Origin: Treponema sp.
Lineage (GTDB): Bacteria; Spirochaetota; Spirochaetia; Treponematales; Breznakiellaceae
DNA length: 64,000 nucleotides
Reading direction: 5' to 3'
Assembly: GCA_009777735.1 (NCBI GenBank)
Contig: WRLF01000007.1
Span: 62,001-126,000 of the forward strand
In this document: positions 42,355 through 51,459 of the stretch, piece after piece
Layout of the letters: every line of letters starts with the position of its first letter
Numbering within the stretch: position 1 is the stretch's first letter
Made by a program: the position numbers and the translations under genes
The notes under the pieces: model-generated
What the model was told of the DNA's origin: nothing
Database searches by the model: none
Seen by the model: only the letters and a program-made list of their open reading frames with translations

Positions 42355-44883
42355 TTACTGCTTTAAAACGATGTTCACCAGCTTGTCAGGCACGGTTATC
42401 ACTCTGGTTATTGATTTTCCTTCTGTCCATTTTACTGCGTCGGGCAGTGTAAGGGCGGTTTTTTCCAGATCTTCCTTTTCGGTTCCGGCGGCGGCAGTAA
42501 ACTTGCCGCGGATTTTTCCGTTTACCTGAACAACAACAGTTACTTCATCGTCAAGTGCCAACTGTTCATTGAACGCAGGCCATGCACACGCACTTACAGA
42601 CTTCGTGTTTCCCAATTTTTCCCAAAGCTCCTCGCCAAGATGCGGCGCATACACGCTGAGCATGATAACAAATGGTTCCCAAAGAGTACGGGGAACTTCA
42701 TTGAGTTTTACAAGCTCATTGGTATAGATCATCATGGCGCTGATGGCAGTGTTAAAATTGAGACTTTCCGTATCGGCGCTCACTTTTTTGATTGTCTTGT
42801 GTAGCAGTTTTGTTAGACGGGGATCTTTCGTACCACAATCCCTGGTCCCTATCTTACTCCCCACTGCCCATACTTTTTCCAGAAAGCGTGACACACCGAT
42901 AAGGCCTGCAGTACTCCAGGGTTTACTAACTTCAAGCGGGCCCATGAACATTTCATACAACCTCAGTGAATCCGCGCCGTATTCCCGGACAATTTCATCG
43001 GGGTTAATTACGTTTTTGAGACTCTTGCTCATCTTGGCAATTACTTCGGTTAATGCTTCGCCGGTAGCTGTTTCGATAATCGTACCATCGCTCTTTTTTT
43101 CAACCTGATCCGCAGGAACCAGTGTTTTATCTTTTCTCTGGTAAGCAAATGAAACGATCATCCCCTGATTCACCAGACGGGTAAATGGTTCTTTGCTGTT
43201 CACCAGACCGAAATCGTACAATACTTTATGCCAGAACCGAGCGTATAGAAGGTGCAGTACCGCATGTTCAACCCCGCCAACATAGAGATCAACCGGCATC
43301 CAGTAATCTATTTTTTCACGATCAGCAAATACGTTTTTATTGTGTGGATCAAGATAGCGAAGGTAATACCAGCAGGAACCAGCCCACTGTGGCATGGTAT
43401 TCGTTTCCCGGCGTGCCTCACTGCCGCAGCGGGGGCAGCTTGTTTGTATCCATTCCGCAATGGCTGCCAGCGGCGATTCGCCGGTACCGGTGGGCTTGTA
43501 TGACTGAACATCGGGAAGCCTCAACGGAAGATCTTCTTCCCTTAGCGGCACTATTGCCGCACAGTTATCGCAGTGAACAAGGGGAATGGGTTCTCCCCAA
43601 TAACGCTGTCTGCTGAATAGCCAGTCTCGCAGCTTGTAGTTCACCGTCTTTTTTCCAATACCTTGTTCTTCAAGCCATGAGGTAATTTTTTCTTTGGCTT
43701 CGGCAGTGGGAAGCCCGGTGATGATGCCGGAATTGATGGAAATGCCGTCTCCGGTGAAAACGGTTCCCTGTTCCCTGTTCTCTGCTATTGGTTCAACAAC
43801 CTGCACTATCGGCAGCCCAAACTGTGTAGCAAACTCCCAGTCACGTTCATCATGGGCCGGTACTGCCATAATTGCTCCGGTGCCGTATGAGATGAGAACA
43901 TAGTCAGCAATCCAGATGGGAATTTTTTCGTTATTCACCGGGTTAACGGCATACGTGCCGGAAAATACGCCGGTTTTGGTCTTTGCAAGGTCGGTACGTT
44001 CCAAATCACTCTTTTTTGCCGCTTCTTCAGTATACAAAAAAACTGCCGCTTTCTGTTCCGCAGTGGTTATTTTTTCGGTAAGCGGATGTTCCGGAGACAG
44101 AACCATGTACGTAGCGCCAAAGAGAGTATCAGGCCGGGTGGTGTAGATTTCAAGCGTTTCTGGGTGTCCGTCGATTTTGAATGTAACATTGGCACCTTCT
44201 GAACGTCCTATCCAGTTTCTCTGCATCTGTTTAACCGGTTCAGGCCAGTCAAGCCCGTCCAGGTCTTTAAGCAGTCGTTCGGCATAAGCGGTTATTTTCA
44301 AAACCCACTGGCGGATGCGTTTGCGTGTTACTTTTGCTTTGCACCGTTCACAGAGTCCGTCCACTACTTCTTCATTCGCAAGACCGGTTTTGCAGGAAGG
44401 GCACCAGTTGATGGGGCTTTCCGCTTCATAAGCAAGTCCCTTCTCAAAAAGTTTGAGAAAAATCCACTGAGTCCATTTGTAATATTCCTCATCAGAAGTA
44501 GACACTTCCCTGTCCCAGTCATACGAGAATCCCAGCGACTTTATCTGTTTTCTGAAATGATCAATGTTAGCATTGGTAGTTTTTGCCGGGTGAACACCCA
44601 TTTTAATGGCATAATTCTCCGCCGGAAGCCCGAATGAATCAAAGCCCATGGGGTGCAGTACATTGTAGCCGTTCATCCTAAGAAAACGGCAGTAAATATC
44701 AGTAGCGGTATAGCCTTCCGGATGACCCACATGCAGGCCTGCGTCCGAAGGGTAGGGGAACATGTCCAGCACATAACGCCGCTTATTTTTGGGAAAGGCC
44801 GGGTCTTCCGTTACCTTAAATGTCTTGTTATCTTCCCAGTATTTTTGCCACTTGGGTTCGATTGATTCGTGGTTCTTTGCCAT
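42355..44883 (-). CDS. leuS: Leucyl-tRNA synthetase
   Basis: An 842-residue class I synthetase. The HIGH motif is '[12 protein letters not shown]' (51-62) and KMSKS lies at 617-621; two zinc-ribbon Cys pairs are in '[22 protein letters not shown]' and the editing CP1 domain is complete. An unusual seven residues, 'ENREQGT' near residue 368, are encoded by heptanucleotide repeats. No ribosome site is clear upstream of the ATG. The gene is alone on this strand after mglC, 46 bp away, and could be read from the mgl transcript. Confidence 0.97.
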   Translation of the reverse strand: MAKNHESIEPKWQKYWEDNKTFKVTEDPAFPKNKRRYVLDMFPYPSDAGLHVGHPEGYTATDIYCRFLRMNGYNVLHPMGFDSFGLPAENYAIKMGVHPAKTTNANIDHFRKQIKSLGFSYDWDREVSTSDEEYYKWTQWIFLKLFEKGLAYEAESPINWCPSCKTGLANEEVVDGLCERCKAKVTRKRIRQWVLKITAYAERLLKDLDGLDWPEPVKQMQRNWIGRSEGANVTFKIDGHPETLEIYTTRPDTLFGATYMVLSPEHPLTEKITTAEQKAAVFLYTEEAAKKSDLERTDLAKTKTGVFSGTYAVNPVNNEKIPIWIADYVLISYGTGAIMAVPAHDERDWEFATQFGLPIVQVVEPIAENREQGTVFTGDGISINSGIITGLPTAEAKEKITSWLEEQGIGKKTVNYKLRDWLFSRQRYWGEPIPLVHCDNCAAIVPLREEDLPLRLPDVQSYKPTGTGESPLAAIAEWIQTSCPRCGSEARRETNTMPQWAGSCWYYLRYLDPHNKNVFADREKIDYWMPVDLYVGGVEHAVLHLLYARFWHKVLYDFGLVNSKEPFTRLVNQGMIVSFAYQRKDKTLVPADQVEKKSDGTIIETATGEALTEVIAKMSKSLKNVINPDEIVREYGADSLRLYEMFMGPLEVSKPWSTAGLIGVSRFLEKVWAVGSKIGTRDCGTKDPRLTKLLHKTIKKVSADTESLNFNTAISAMMIYTNELVKLNEVPRTLWEPFVIMLSVYAPHLGEELWEKLGNTKSVSACAWPAFNEQLALDDEVTVVVQVNGKIRGKFTAAAGTEKEDLEKTALTLPDAVKWTEGKSITRVITVPDKLVNIVLKQ
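43764..43784. repeat. Heptanucleotide repeat inside leuS
   Basis: TTCCCTG, TTCCCTG and TTCTCTG lie in tandem at 43764-43784. Three units add 21 bp, exactly seven codons, so the frame is kept. The peptide ENREQ is also made by the repeat in the helicase gene. Confidence 0.55.
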
Positions 44884-44929
44884 GATGCATGATACAAATA
44901 ACAGGCGGCCGTAAGCAAGTAGCGGCGGT

Positions 44930-46012
44930 CTACCGTTTTGCGAGGTACTTGCGGATATCCAATGCTACGGCGGCAATAATAATGGCGCCCTTGACAATCT
45001 GCTGCCAATAAGGCGACATGCCGACAAATGTAAGGCCGTAGTTAATTACCGAAAAAATAAGAACGCCAATCACTATGCCCGGTACAGTACCGATACCGCC
45101 GAGATTTGAAACGCCACCCACAACACAGGCGGCAATTGCATCCAGCTCATAACCGAAACCGTAGCTGTTCGTAGCGCCTCCCGAACGGGCCGCCTCAAGG
45201 CTGCCTCCCAAACCGTACAACAAGCCGGCGATGGTGTAAACCATTACCAGAGTGAGTGTTACATTTACACCGGAAACTCTGGCGGCCTCGGCATTGCCGC
45301 CTATTGCGTAGATGTTTTTTCCGTAAGTAGTCTTGTTAAAAAGCACCCATGTTATCAGCGAAACAACTGCAGCGATTATCACAATATAGGGAATCGAGTA
45401 CACGCCATCCAGGCCAATGAACCCTGTCCCAAGAGTGGTAAAACGTCGGTCCAAACCGCCGATTGGTTGGGCGCCGTAGGGCGGGCGATCAAAATACAGG
45501 GAATTAGCACCAAAAATAGCAACCATAGTGCCTAAAGTTGCAATGAATGCCGGCACTTTGAGCTTGGTAATGACCAGACCGTTTAATAACCCCCAGACAG
45601 CGCAAACAGCCATCGCGATGAGGATGGGAATAAATAGCGGGAGTGCAGGTAAATCCGGGTACATGCGCCGTGAAAATTCCACGGATTGCAGCAGCGAAGC
45701 CGATAGTACTGCCGCAAGCCCCACGCTGCGCCCTGCAGAAAGGTCCACGCCGCCGGTGATCAATACAGCGCCCATACCCATTGCAATAATAATCCGTGTT
45801 GCCGACATTGAAAGGATATTTCTGATATTTTGCAAAAAAAGCCTGAGAGAAAATTCATAATACCCTGTTTCCGTAGAATAAACGATACCAACGAATCGGG
45901 GTCTCAATATGGCAACTATCAGAATCAGAATAATGAGAACTAAATAAATGGCATTTTTCAGTGTAAATTCCTGTACTGTTTTAAGAGTTATATTAGGCTT
46001 TTTTACCGGCAT
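44930..46012 (-). CDS. mglC: Galactose/methyl-galactoside ABC transporter permease MglC
   Basis: A 360-residue permease of the CUT2 class with about ten membrane helices. '[19 protein letters not shown]' and '[15 protein letters not shown]' (EAA-like loop) are typical of MglC/RbsC, and the C-terminus '[17 protein letters not shown]' matches MglC. GGAG lies about 10 nt upstream. It pairs with MglA to import galactose, glucose or related sugars bound by MglB. Confidence 0.95.
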   Translation of the reverse strand: MPVKKPNITLKTVQEFTLKNAIYLVLIILILIVAILRPRFVGIVYSTETGYYEFSLRLFLQNIRNILSMSATRIIIAMGMGAVLITGGVDLSAGRSVGLAAVLSASLLQSVEFSRRMYPDLPALPLFIPILIAMAVCAVWGLLNGLVITKLKVPAFIATLGTMVAIFGANSLYFDRPPYGAQPIGGLDRRFTTLGTGFIGLDGVYSIPYIVIIAAVVSLITWVLFNKTTYGKNIYAIGGNAEAARVSGVNVTLTLVMVYTIAGLLYGLGGSLEAARSGGATNSYGFGYELDAIAACVVGGVSNLGGIGTVPGIVIGVLIFSVINYGLTFVGMSPYWQQIVKGAIIIAAVALDIRKYLAKR

Positions 46013-46038
46013 ACTCTTTTTCTCCTTCTCGTATCCTG

Positions 46039-47559
46039 TTAAGCAGAAACCTGCTGTTCAAACTGTGATGCCAGATGCATTATGGCTTCCTGTGTAGCGG
46101 TTTTTCTGTCCAAAAAGCCCGTTACCCTGCCTTCACACATCACCATGATTCGGTCGGAAATACCGAGTAATTCCGGCATCTCAGATGAAATCATGATAAT
46201 ACTTTTCCCTTCTTTTGCCAGGTTGATAATAATATTATAAATTTCGTACTTGGCGCCTACATCAATACCCCTGGTCGGCTCATCAAGGAGCAGGATATCC
46301 GGCTGGGTAAGCAGCCAGCGGGCAAACAATACCTTTTGCTGGTTACCACCGGAAAGGTCCCGGATAAGGGTTTTTCCGCCGGGAGTTTTAACATTTAATG
46401 CTTGAATCATACGAGCGGTGTCTTTTTCGCATTTAGTGTCATTTATAAGTCCCGCAGTACTAATGTAATGGCGGATATTTGCCAGCAGCATATTTTCCTT
46501 TACCGAACGCATGGGAATTATTCCCGATGCACGCCGTTCCTCGGTAACAAGGGCAAGTTTTTTCCGCTTTGCCTGCTGCGGATTTTTTATACGTACCTGC
46601 ATGCCGTTGATTGAAATCTTGCCGCTTTCAACAGGCCGCAGTCCGAAAAGTGATTCGATAAGTTCTGTTCTTTGGGCGCCCACAAGCCCCCCAATACCGA
46701 GAATTTCGCCCCTGCCCAGAGAGAAATTTACATCTCTGAAGGATCGGGGCCGTGTAGAGGTGAAGCCGCTGACAACCATTACTGTTTCGCCGGGAACATT
46801 GTCTTTGGGAGGAAAGCGGTGTGATAGTTCCCGCCCCACCATATATTTAATAATTTGATCGGTTGTCAATTCTTTTGCGTTATACGAACCAACATGTTTC
46901 CCGTCACGCAAAATCGATACTTCGTCAGAGATGGTAAGAATTTCCTCGATTTTATGGGAAATATATATTATGGCAACACCTTCATTGCGCAGCCGCCTTA
47001 TGATGTCAAACAGAAGATGCACCTCGTTTTCGGTAAGCGAGGAGGTGGGTTCGTCCATAATAATAACCTTGGCTCCATAAGACACAGCCTTGGCTATTTC
47101 CAGTGACTGGATTTTTGAAGCGGAAAGTTCTCTTACCCAGGTACGGGGGTCAATATCCATATTAAGGTCTTTGAACAGGGCAACCGAATCCCGGTACATT
47201 TTTTTATGATCGATGAACAACCCAAAACGCATGGGAAAACGTCCCAGCCAGAGGTTTTCCATGACAGGGCGCAGGGGGATTGGATGCAGTTCCTGGTGGA
47301 TCATGGAAATTTTTGCATCCAGGGCCTGCCGGGAATTTTGAAAACGCACCGGTATGCCATCAAGGATTATTTCACCTTCATCAGGGTCGTAAATCCCGAA
47401 AAGGCATTTCATCAGTGTTGATTTGCCGGCGCCGTTTTCACCCATCAGGGCGTGTACTGTTCCCGGCTTTATATCAATCGAAACATTATCCAAAGCATGG
47501 ACACCGGGGAAAGATTTTGAAATATTTTTTACCTGTAGAATGTATTTATCATTGCTCAT
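46039..47559 (-). CDS. mglA: Galactose/methyl-galactoside ABC transporter ATPase MglA
   Basis: A 506-residue ATPase with two fused cassettes. The first has Walker A 'GENGAGKSTLMK', signature 'LSASKIQSLEIAKAV' and 'IIMDEPTSSL'; the second has a degenerate Walker A ('GGLVGAQRTEL'), 'LSGGNQQKVLFARW' and 'LLLDEPTRGIDVG'. This asymmetry is normal for the CUT2 sugar family. No clear ribosome site; expression may depend on the mglB leader and the hairpin in between. Confidence 0.96.
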   Translation of the reverse strand: MSNDKYILQVKNISKSFPGVHALDNVSIDIKPGTVHALMGENGAGKSTLMKCLFGIYDPDEGEIILDGIPVRFQNSRQALDAKISMIHQELHPIPLRPVMENLWLGRFPMRFGLFIDHKKMYRDSVALFKDLNMDIDPRTWVRELSASKIQSLEIAKAVSYGAKVIIMDEPTSSLTENEVHLLFDIIRRLRNEGVAIIYISHKIEEILTISDEVSILRDGKHVGSYNAKELTTDQIIKYMVGRELSHRFPPKDNVPGETVMVVSGFTSTRPRSFRDVNFSLGRGEILGIGGLVGAQRTELIESLFGLRPVESGKISINGMQVRIKNPQQAKRKKLALVTEERRASGIIPMRSVKENMLLANIRHYISTAGLINDTKCEKDTARMIQALNVKTPGGKTLIRDLSGGNQQKVLFARWLLTQPDILLLDEPTRGIDVGAKYEIYNIIINLAKEGKSIIMISSEMPELLGISDRIMVMCEGRVTGFLDRKTATQEAIMHLASQFEQQVSA

Positions 47560-47586
47560 GAGTCATGCTTTGGATATTTTAAAGAA

Positions 47587-47619
47587 GAAGGCGGGGACAT
47601 ATATAATCCTTCCGCCTTC
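47587..47619 (-). terminator. Attenuator hairpin between mglB and mglA
   Basis: On the minus strand GAAGGCGG (47612-47619) pairs perfectly with CCGCCTTC (47587-47594) around a 17-nt loop, followed by TTCTTT. It fits a partial terminator or RNA-stability stem that makes more binding protein than transporter, as seen in other mgl operons. Confidence 0.5.
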
Positions 47620-47642
47620 ACTGAATTTATTCTGCCTGGAAT

Positions 47643-48662
47643 TTACTGGAAATCCCTGAAATTATCCAAAGTTACTTTCTGGTAGGGAACCCACACATAC
47701 TGACCGTTTTCGATGTTCCAGCCGGCTGCGGCAGGATTAGCGCCAGTAGCAAGCGCATAAGCCAGGTCAAATGTAGCTCTTCCCTGATTCAGAGCATCAT
47801 TCAGAGCCGAGCCAAGAAGGGTTCCTTCGGCCATAGCCTGAAGTGCGGGGGCAGTAGCGTCAACACCAACAATAGGTATGAAACTATCGCCGGAGAAGAT
47901 GCCGGCTTTTCTGAGAGATTCAATGGCGCCTAAAGCCATGTCATCGTTGTTACAAATAATCGCTTCAATCCGGTCGCCAAAGCTGGCCCAGAATGCGTCC
48001 ATTTTTTCTACCGCTATGGGTCTTTGCCAGTTTGCAAAATCTTCAGCAAGAATTTCCACTTCGATACCGGCATCCCGGATGGCTCTGACGGAGTATTCTG
48101 TTCTGGCTTCGGCATCCTGGTGTCCGGGTTCGCCTTTTAAAATAATGACCTGAAGGACTCCATCGCCGTTTCTGTCTGCAGAGGGATTGGCTCTCCAGTA
48201 ATCAACGATCATTTCACCCTGCATGGTGCCGGAATCGGCAGCCCTTGCGCCTACATAGTACACTTTATCCCAAAGCTGCATGTCTTCGGCAAAAGGCTCG
48301 CGGTTGAAAAACACAACCGGCACTTCTGCGGCCATTGCCTTCTCCAAAATAGTTCTTGCTGCGGTTCTGTCAACAGGGTTGATTGCTATTGCATTCATCC
48401 CCTGAGTGATGAACTGATCAACCTGATCGTTCTGTACCGGTTGCTGGTTCTGGGAATCCACCATACTTAACTGTGCTCTTCCTGCAGCGCTTTCCTGAAT
48501 GGTATTCCGGACATAAGACATAAATGTGTCGTCAAACCGGTAGATAGCCGCGCCAATGAGCGGTAATCCATCGGTTCCTGCTTGTCTTCGCTCGCAACCA
48601 ATTATTAATACTGCCGCACATAAGACAACGAGCATCAGAGTAATCCCGATAGTTTTTCTCAT
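47643..48662 (-). CDS. mglB: Galactose/glucose-binding lipoprotein MglB
   Basis: A 339-residue periplasmic binding protein, lipid-anchored (lipobox IIGC, Cys23), as in treponemes. Both lobes of the type I fold are present, with 'DQFITQGMNAIAINPVDRT' and 'EAIICNNDDMALGAIESL'. 'DRNGDGVLQ' resembles the EF-hand-like calcium loop of E. coli MglB. AGGAGG lies 5 nt before the ATG. It delivers sugar to MglAC. Confidence 0.95.
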   Translation of the reverse strand: MRKTIGITLMLVVLCAAVLIIGCERRQAGTDGLPLIGAAIYRFDDTFMSYVRNTIQESAAGRAQLSMVDSQNQQPVQNDQVDQFITQGMNAIAINPVDRTAARTILEKAMAAEVPVVFFNREPFAEDMQLWDKVYYVGARAADSGTMQGEMIVDYWRANPSADRNGDGVLQVIILKGEPGHQDAEARTEYSVRAIRDAGIEVEILAEDFANWQRPIAVEKMDAFWASFGDRIEAIICNNDDMALGAIESLRKAGIFSGDSFIPIVGVDATAPALQAMAEGTLLGSALNDALNQGRATFDLAYALATGANPAAAGWNIENGQYVWVPYQKVTLDNFRDFQ

Positions 48663-48690
48663 AATATCCTCCTAAAGATTTATTATCATT

Positions 48691-48719
48691 AGTTTAACAT
48701 TAAATGTTTCGTTTGTAAA
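48691..48719 (-). promoter_or_regulatory. mglBAC promoter
   Basis: On the minus strand TTTACA (48714-48719), 17 bp, TAAACT (48691-48696). The mglB ATG is about 29 bp downstream of the -10. No clear operator was found. Confidence 0.5.
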
Positions 48720-48761
48720 TATGTAGTAACCATGATTTTTTTGCGGATAAATCGACGTTTT

Positions 48762-51353
48762 CTACCTTAACACCTGCTCTGACAACCGCCGGTACGTTGT
48801 ATTAACAATATGTTTCATGCCAATACCGATATCGTCATCCAGTTCTTCTATCAGCATTTCCAGGCTGGCAAGGCTTTCGTTGAGGCTCGTGTAGTAGCCG
48901 CGTGAGCACCTGAACCAGTAATTCCCATCGCCATCGGTGAACAGGGCAAGGAAACCGATTTCCCTGGAGTTTTTTTTCCACAACGCCGGCTTCACCAGGC
49001 CGTCCATGTGTTCAAGCAGCGCCGCAAGATCGGAAGCGGCATGAAAATTCTGTTTGCGGGGCCAGTCGCGGACTAAGGCGTTGTCCATATCCAATACAGG
49101 TGCCAGCGAGAGTATTAATTCCAGTTTTTCCCCGGCAAGTATTGTATAAACATGATTGAAGACAATGGCGCCTTTTAATCCTTTGTAAATTATTTCGGAA
49201 GGAATATTGTCCCGAATGGCAGCAAGTTGATCCCACGGCATAATCACGGTCTTCTTGCCTTTTATGGTTTGTATTTCAAAAATTTCCGATGCGATCTTGA
49301 TGTTGTTTGTAAAGTCTCTGGCTTTTTTAAGTTTCTTTTCCCTGTGTTCAGTTTTCTCCCGACCACTCCTACCCGACCAATCATGAGTGAGTTGGCGGGA
49401 GTAGTGGGGCAACTCTCCCAAACCTAACCGGTCAAGCATTTCTCTCGTAAGCGGGGACACAGACATGGCGTACATCCTGCTGGTACGGACAATTTCTCCC
49501 GCAACAATAAACTGCGGGTCCATGCGGAACATCACCGAGCCGGGATGAATGGTGATCTTGTCGGCGGTGAGGCTACGGTAACTTGGATTTCTCCCGCGGC
49601 CTTCGCGTATGCAGACAAATTGAATCATCCCTCTGCCTATACAGCAAAGGTAATCATCGGTATGCCCGCCTGATAATACGGGGATTTTCATTGTGCCAAG
49701 AATTTCTTCAAGCTGGAAGGCCACGTTTACAATTTCCGCCATTGCCCGATCGTCAAGGTAGTTGCGATCGCAGAAGCCGGCCTTATTTGTCGTGTCGGTG
49801 TAGGCCTGAAAAAGTTTTAAGCAGGAAACAAAGTCCCCATAATCATCATGAAACCGGTGGTGGGCTTTGCGTGCATTCGTTTCTTCACCCGGCGGCAGGA
49901 TGTACGGACTTTGAGTGGAAAGAAACGCGACAGCGATAATCGTCTCACGAATCACGTGGGGATACTTCAATATCGCTTCCACAATTATTCTGGAATGACG
50001 GGGTGCGAGGGGAAATTCAGTCATCATTTTCCCTATGTTTGAAAGCGTGCGGTCTGGTTCAAGCGCTTCAAGGAGGTTGAGCGTCTCAATGCCCGAGATG
50101 AGGCCTTCTTTTTCCGGCATGGAAATAAAATCAAAGTTTTCAAAATCGGTTATTCCCAAGTCAGCCATGCGGAGAATAACTTCGGAAAGGTCGGTGCGGA
50201 AAATTTCTTCGGGAGTGTAGAGCGGGCGGGTTTCAAAATCACTGCGGTTGTACAGCCGGTAACACGTTCCTTCCTGGGTACGGCCCGCCCGTCCTTTACG
50301 CTGATTAGCCGATGATTTGGAAATCGGCGCTTCCACAAGGCTTGAAGTAAAGCTGTGGGGATTATACCAGTTGAGTTTTGACAATCCGGAATCAATGACA
50401 ACGGTAATTCCTTCTATCGTAACCGATGTTTCGGCTATGTTGGTAGATACAATGACTTTTGTCTTGCCTTTCGGCGCAGGTTCAAAGACCCGTTCCTGTT
50501 CTTCCTTACCCAGTCTGCCATACAGCGGAATCACATGCAGACAGCTTCCCATCTGACTGAAAACAAGCCTGCTCATACAATCTTTTATCATTTTCTCACC
50601 GGGAAGGAACACTAAAATATCCCCCGTGCGCTTCTCGGAAATAAAACGGGTAACAAGCTCCTCAATCTTCATGAGAATAGCCTCCGCCGCATCCGTACCC
50701 CCGCCACGCTCCTGTTTTCTGTACCCTGTTCTTTGTTCTCTGTACCCTGTTCTCTGTTCTCTGTTCTCTCCCATTGGCGGATCATACACAAGCGTTACCG
50801 GAAAATGTTGTGCTTCGATTTTTACTACCGGGCATTCATGGAAATACTCGGAAAAAATTTCCGCATTGATCGTTGCAGAGGATATTATCACTTTGAAATC
50901 ACGGCGGCTTTCCAGTACCCGTTTCAAAAGACCCAGTATAAAATCAATATTGAGACTGCGTTCATGAGCTTCGTCTACAATGAGGCAGCTGTATCTGGAA
51001 AGCCACGGGTCAAGCTTCATCTCCTGAAGCAGAATGCCGTCTGTCATGATTTTAATTTTTGTTTCATGGCTGGTACGATCTTCAAAGCGCATCTTGTATC
51101 CGATAAGACCGGGTATGGAACTTCCCATCTGACGGGCGATAAATTCACTCACCGACACTGCTGCGATCCGGCGCGGCTGTGTAACTCCTATGATCCCGTT
51201 TTGCGCATATCCGGCATCAAGCAATATCACCGGCATCTGTGTGGTTTTGCCGGATCCTGTCGGACTTTCAACAACAACCGCTTGATGATTCCCGGCAAGT
51301 GCAGATAAAATTTTCTGATGATTTTTGTAGACAGGAAGTTCAATATAGTTCAT
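48762..51353 (-). CDS. hrpA: DEAH-box ATP-dependent RNA helicase, HrpA type
   Basis: An 863-residue helicase. Walker A 'SPTGSGKTTQMP' (about 30-41), 'TQPRRIAAVSV', 'VDEAHERS', 'SSATIN', 'VSTNIAETSVTI' and 'QRKGRAGRTQEG' define the DEAH core; HA2 and OB-fold regions follow. It is shorter than E. coli HrpA (about 1300) and lacks its long C-terminal part. Residues about 196-215 are an insert of 'REQRTGY' repeats encoded by heptamers. A second odd region (about residues 655-672) is coded by an imperfect palindrome at 49357-49405. Likely role: mRNA or ribosome-associated RNA unwinding. Confidence 0.9.
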   Translation of the reverse strand: MNYIELPVYKNHQKILSALAGNHQAVVVESPTGSGKTTQMPVILLDAGYAQNGIIGVTQPRRIAAVSVSEFIARQMGSSIPGLIGYKMRFEDRTSHETKIKIMTDGILLQEMKLDPWLSRYSCLIVDEAHERSLNIDFILGLLKRVLESRRDFKVIISSATINAEIFSEYFHECPVVKIEAQHFPVTLVYDPPMGENREQRTGYREQRTGYRKQERGGGTDAAEAILMKIEELVTRFISEKRTGDILVFLPGEKMIKDCMSRLVFSQMGSCLHVIPLYGRLGKEEQERVFEPAPKGKTKVIVSTNIAETSVTIEGITVVIDSGLSKLNWYNPHSFTSSLVEAPISKSSANQRKGRAGRTQEGTCYRLYNRSDFETRPLYTPEEIFRTDLSEVILRMADLGITDFENFDFISMPEKEGLISGIETLNLLEALEPDRTLSNIGKMMTEFPLAPRHSRIIVEAILKYPHVIRETIIAVAFLSTQSPYILPPGEETNARKAHHRFHDDYGDFVSCLKLFQAYTDTTNKAGFCDRNYLDDRAMAEIVNVAFQLEEILGTMKIPVLSGGHTDDYLCCIGRGMIQFVCIREGRGRNPSYRSLTADKITIHPGSVMFRMDPQFIVAGEIVRTSRMYAMSVSPLTREMLDRLGLGELPHYSRQLTHDWSGRSGREKTEHREKKLKKARDFTNNIKIASEIFEIQTIKGKKTVIMPWDQLAAIRDNIPSEIIYKGLKGAIVFNHVYTILAGEKLELILSLAPVLDMDNALVRDWPRKQNFHAASDLAALLEHMDGLVKPALWKKNSREIGFLALFTDGDGNYWFRCSRGYYTSLNESLASLEMLIEELDDDIGIGMKHIVNTTYRRLSEQVLR
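50712..50767. repeat. Eight-copy heptanucleotide repeat inside hrpA
   Basis: Eight units of CTGTNCY type (CTGTTTT, CTGTACC, CTGTTCT, TTGTTCT, CTGTACC, CTGTTCT three times) run from 50712 to 50767. On the coding strand three units make a seven-residue period, giving ENREQRT, GYREQRT and GYRKQER. 56 bp is not a multiple of three, so the insert required compensation nearby to keep the frame. Confidence 0.65.
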
Positions 51354-51372
51354 AGTATTACAATACAGGTAC

Positions 51373-51400
51373 TTTACTTTTTTGTCGATAATGGTATGAT
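51373..51400 (+). promoter_or_regulatory. ppdK promoter
   Basis: TTTACT (51373-51378), 16 bp and TATGAT (51395-51400). The ppdK start is 60 bp downstream of the -10. The divergent helicase gene begins at 51353. Confidence 0.45.
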
Positions 51401-51459
51401 AAGAGAATGGAATAATACAGGATGACTGTACAATGAAATATTCAGGAGGAAGCAGGAAT

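Noticed and set aside
43185-43616. 143-codon plus-strand frame in leuS
   Set aside because: It is antisense to the conserved core of leucyl-tRNA synthetase and shows no family features.
44884-44929. GC-rich stretch between mglC and leuS as a terminator
   Set aside because: The arms pair only in part (CCGCC/GGCCG-type) and no T-run follows, so I do not call it.
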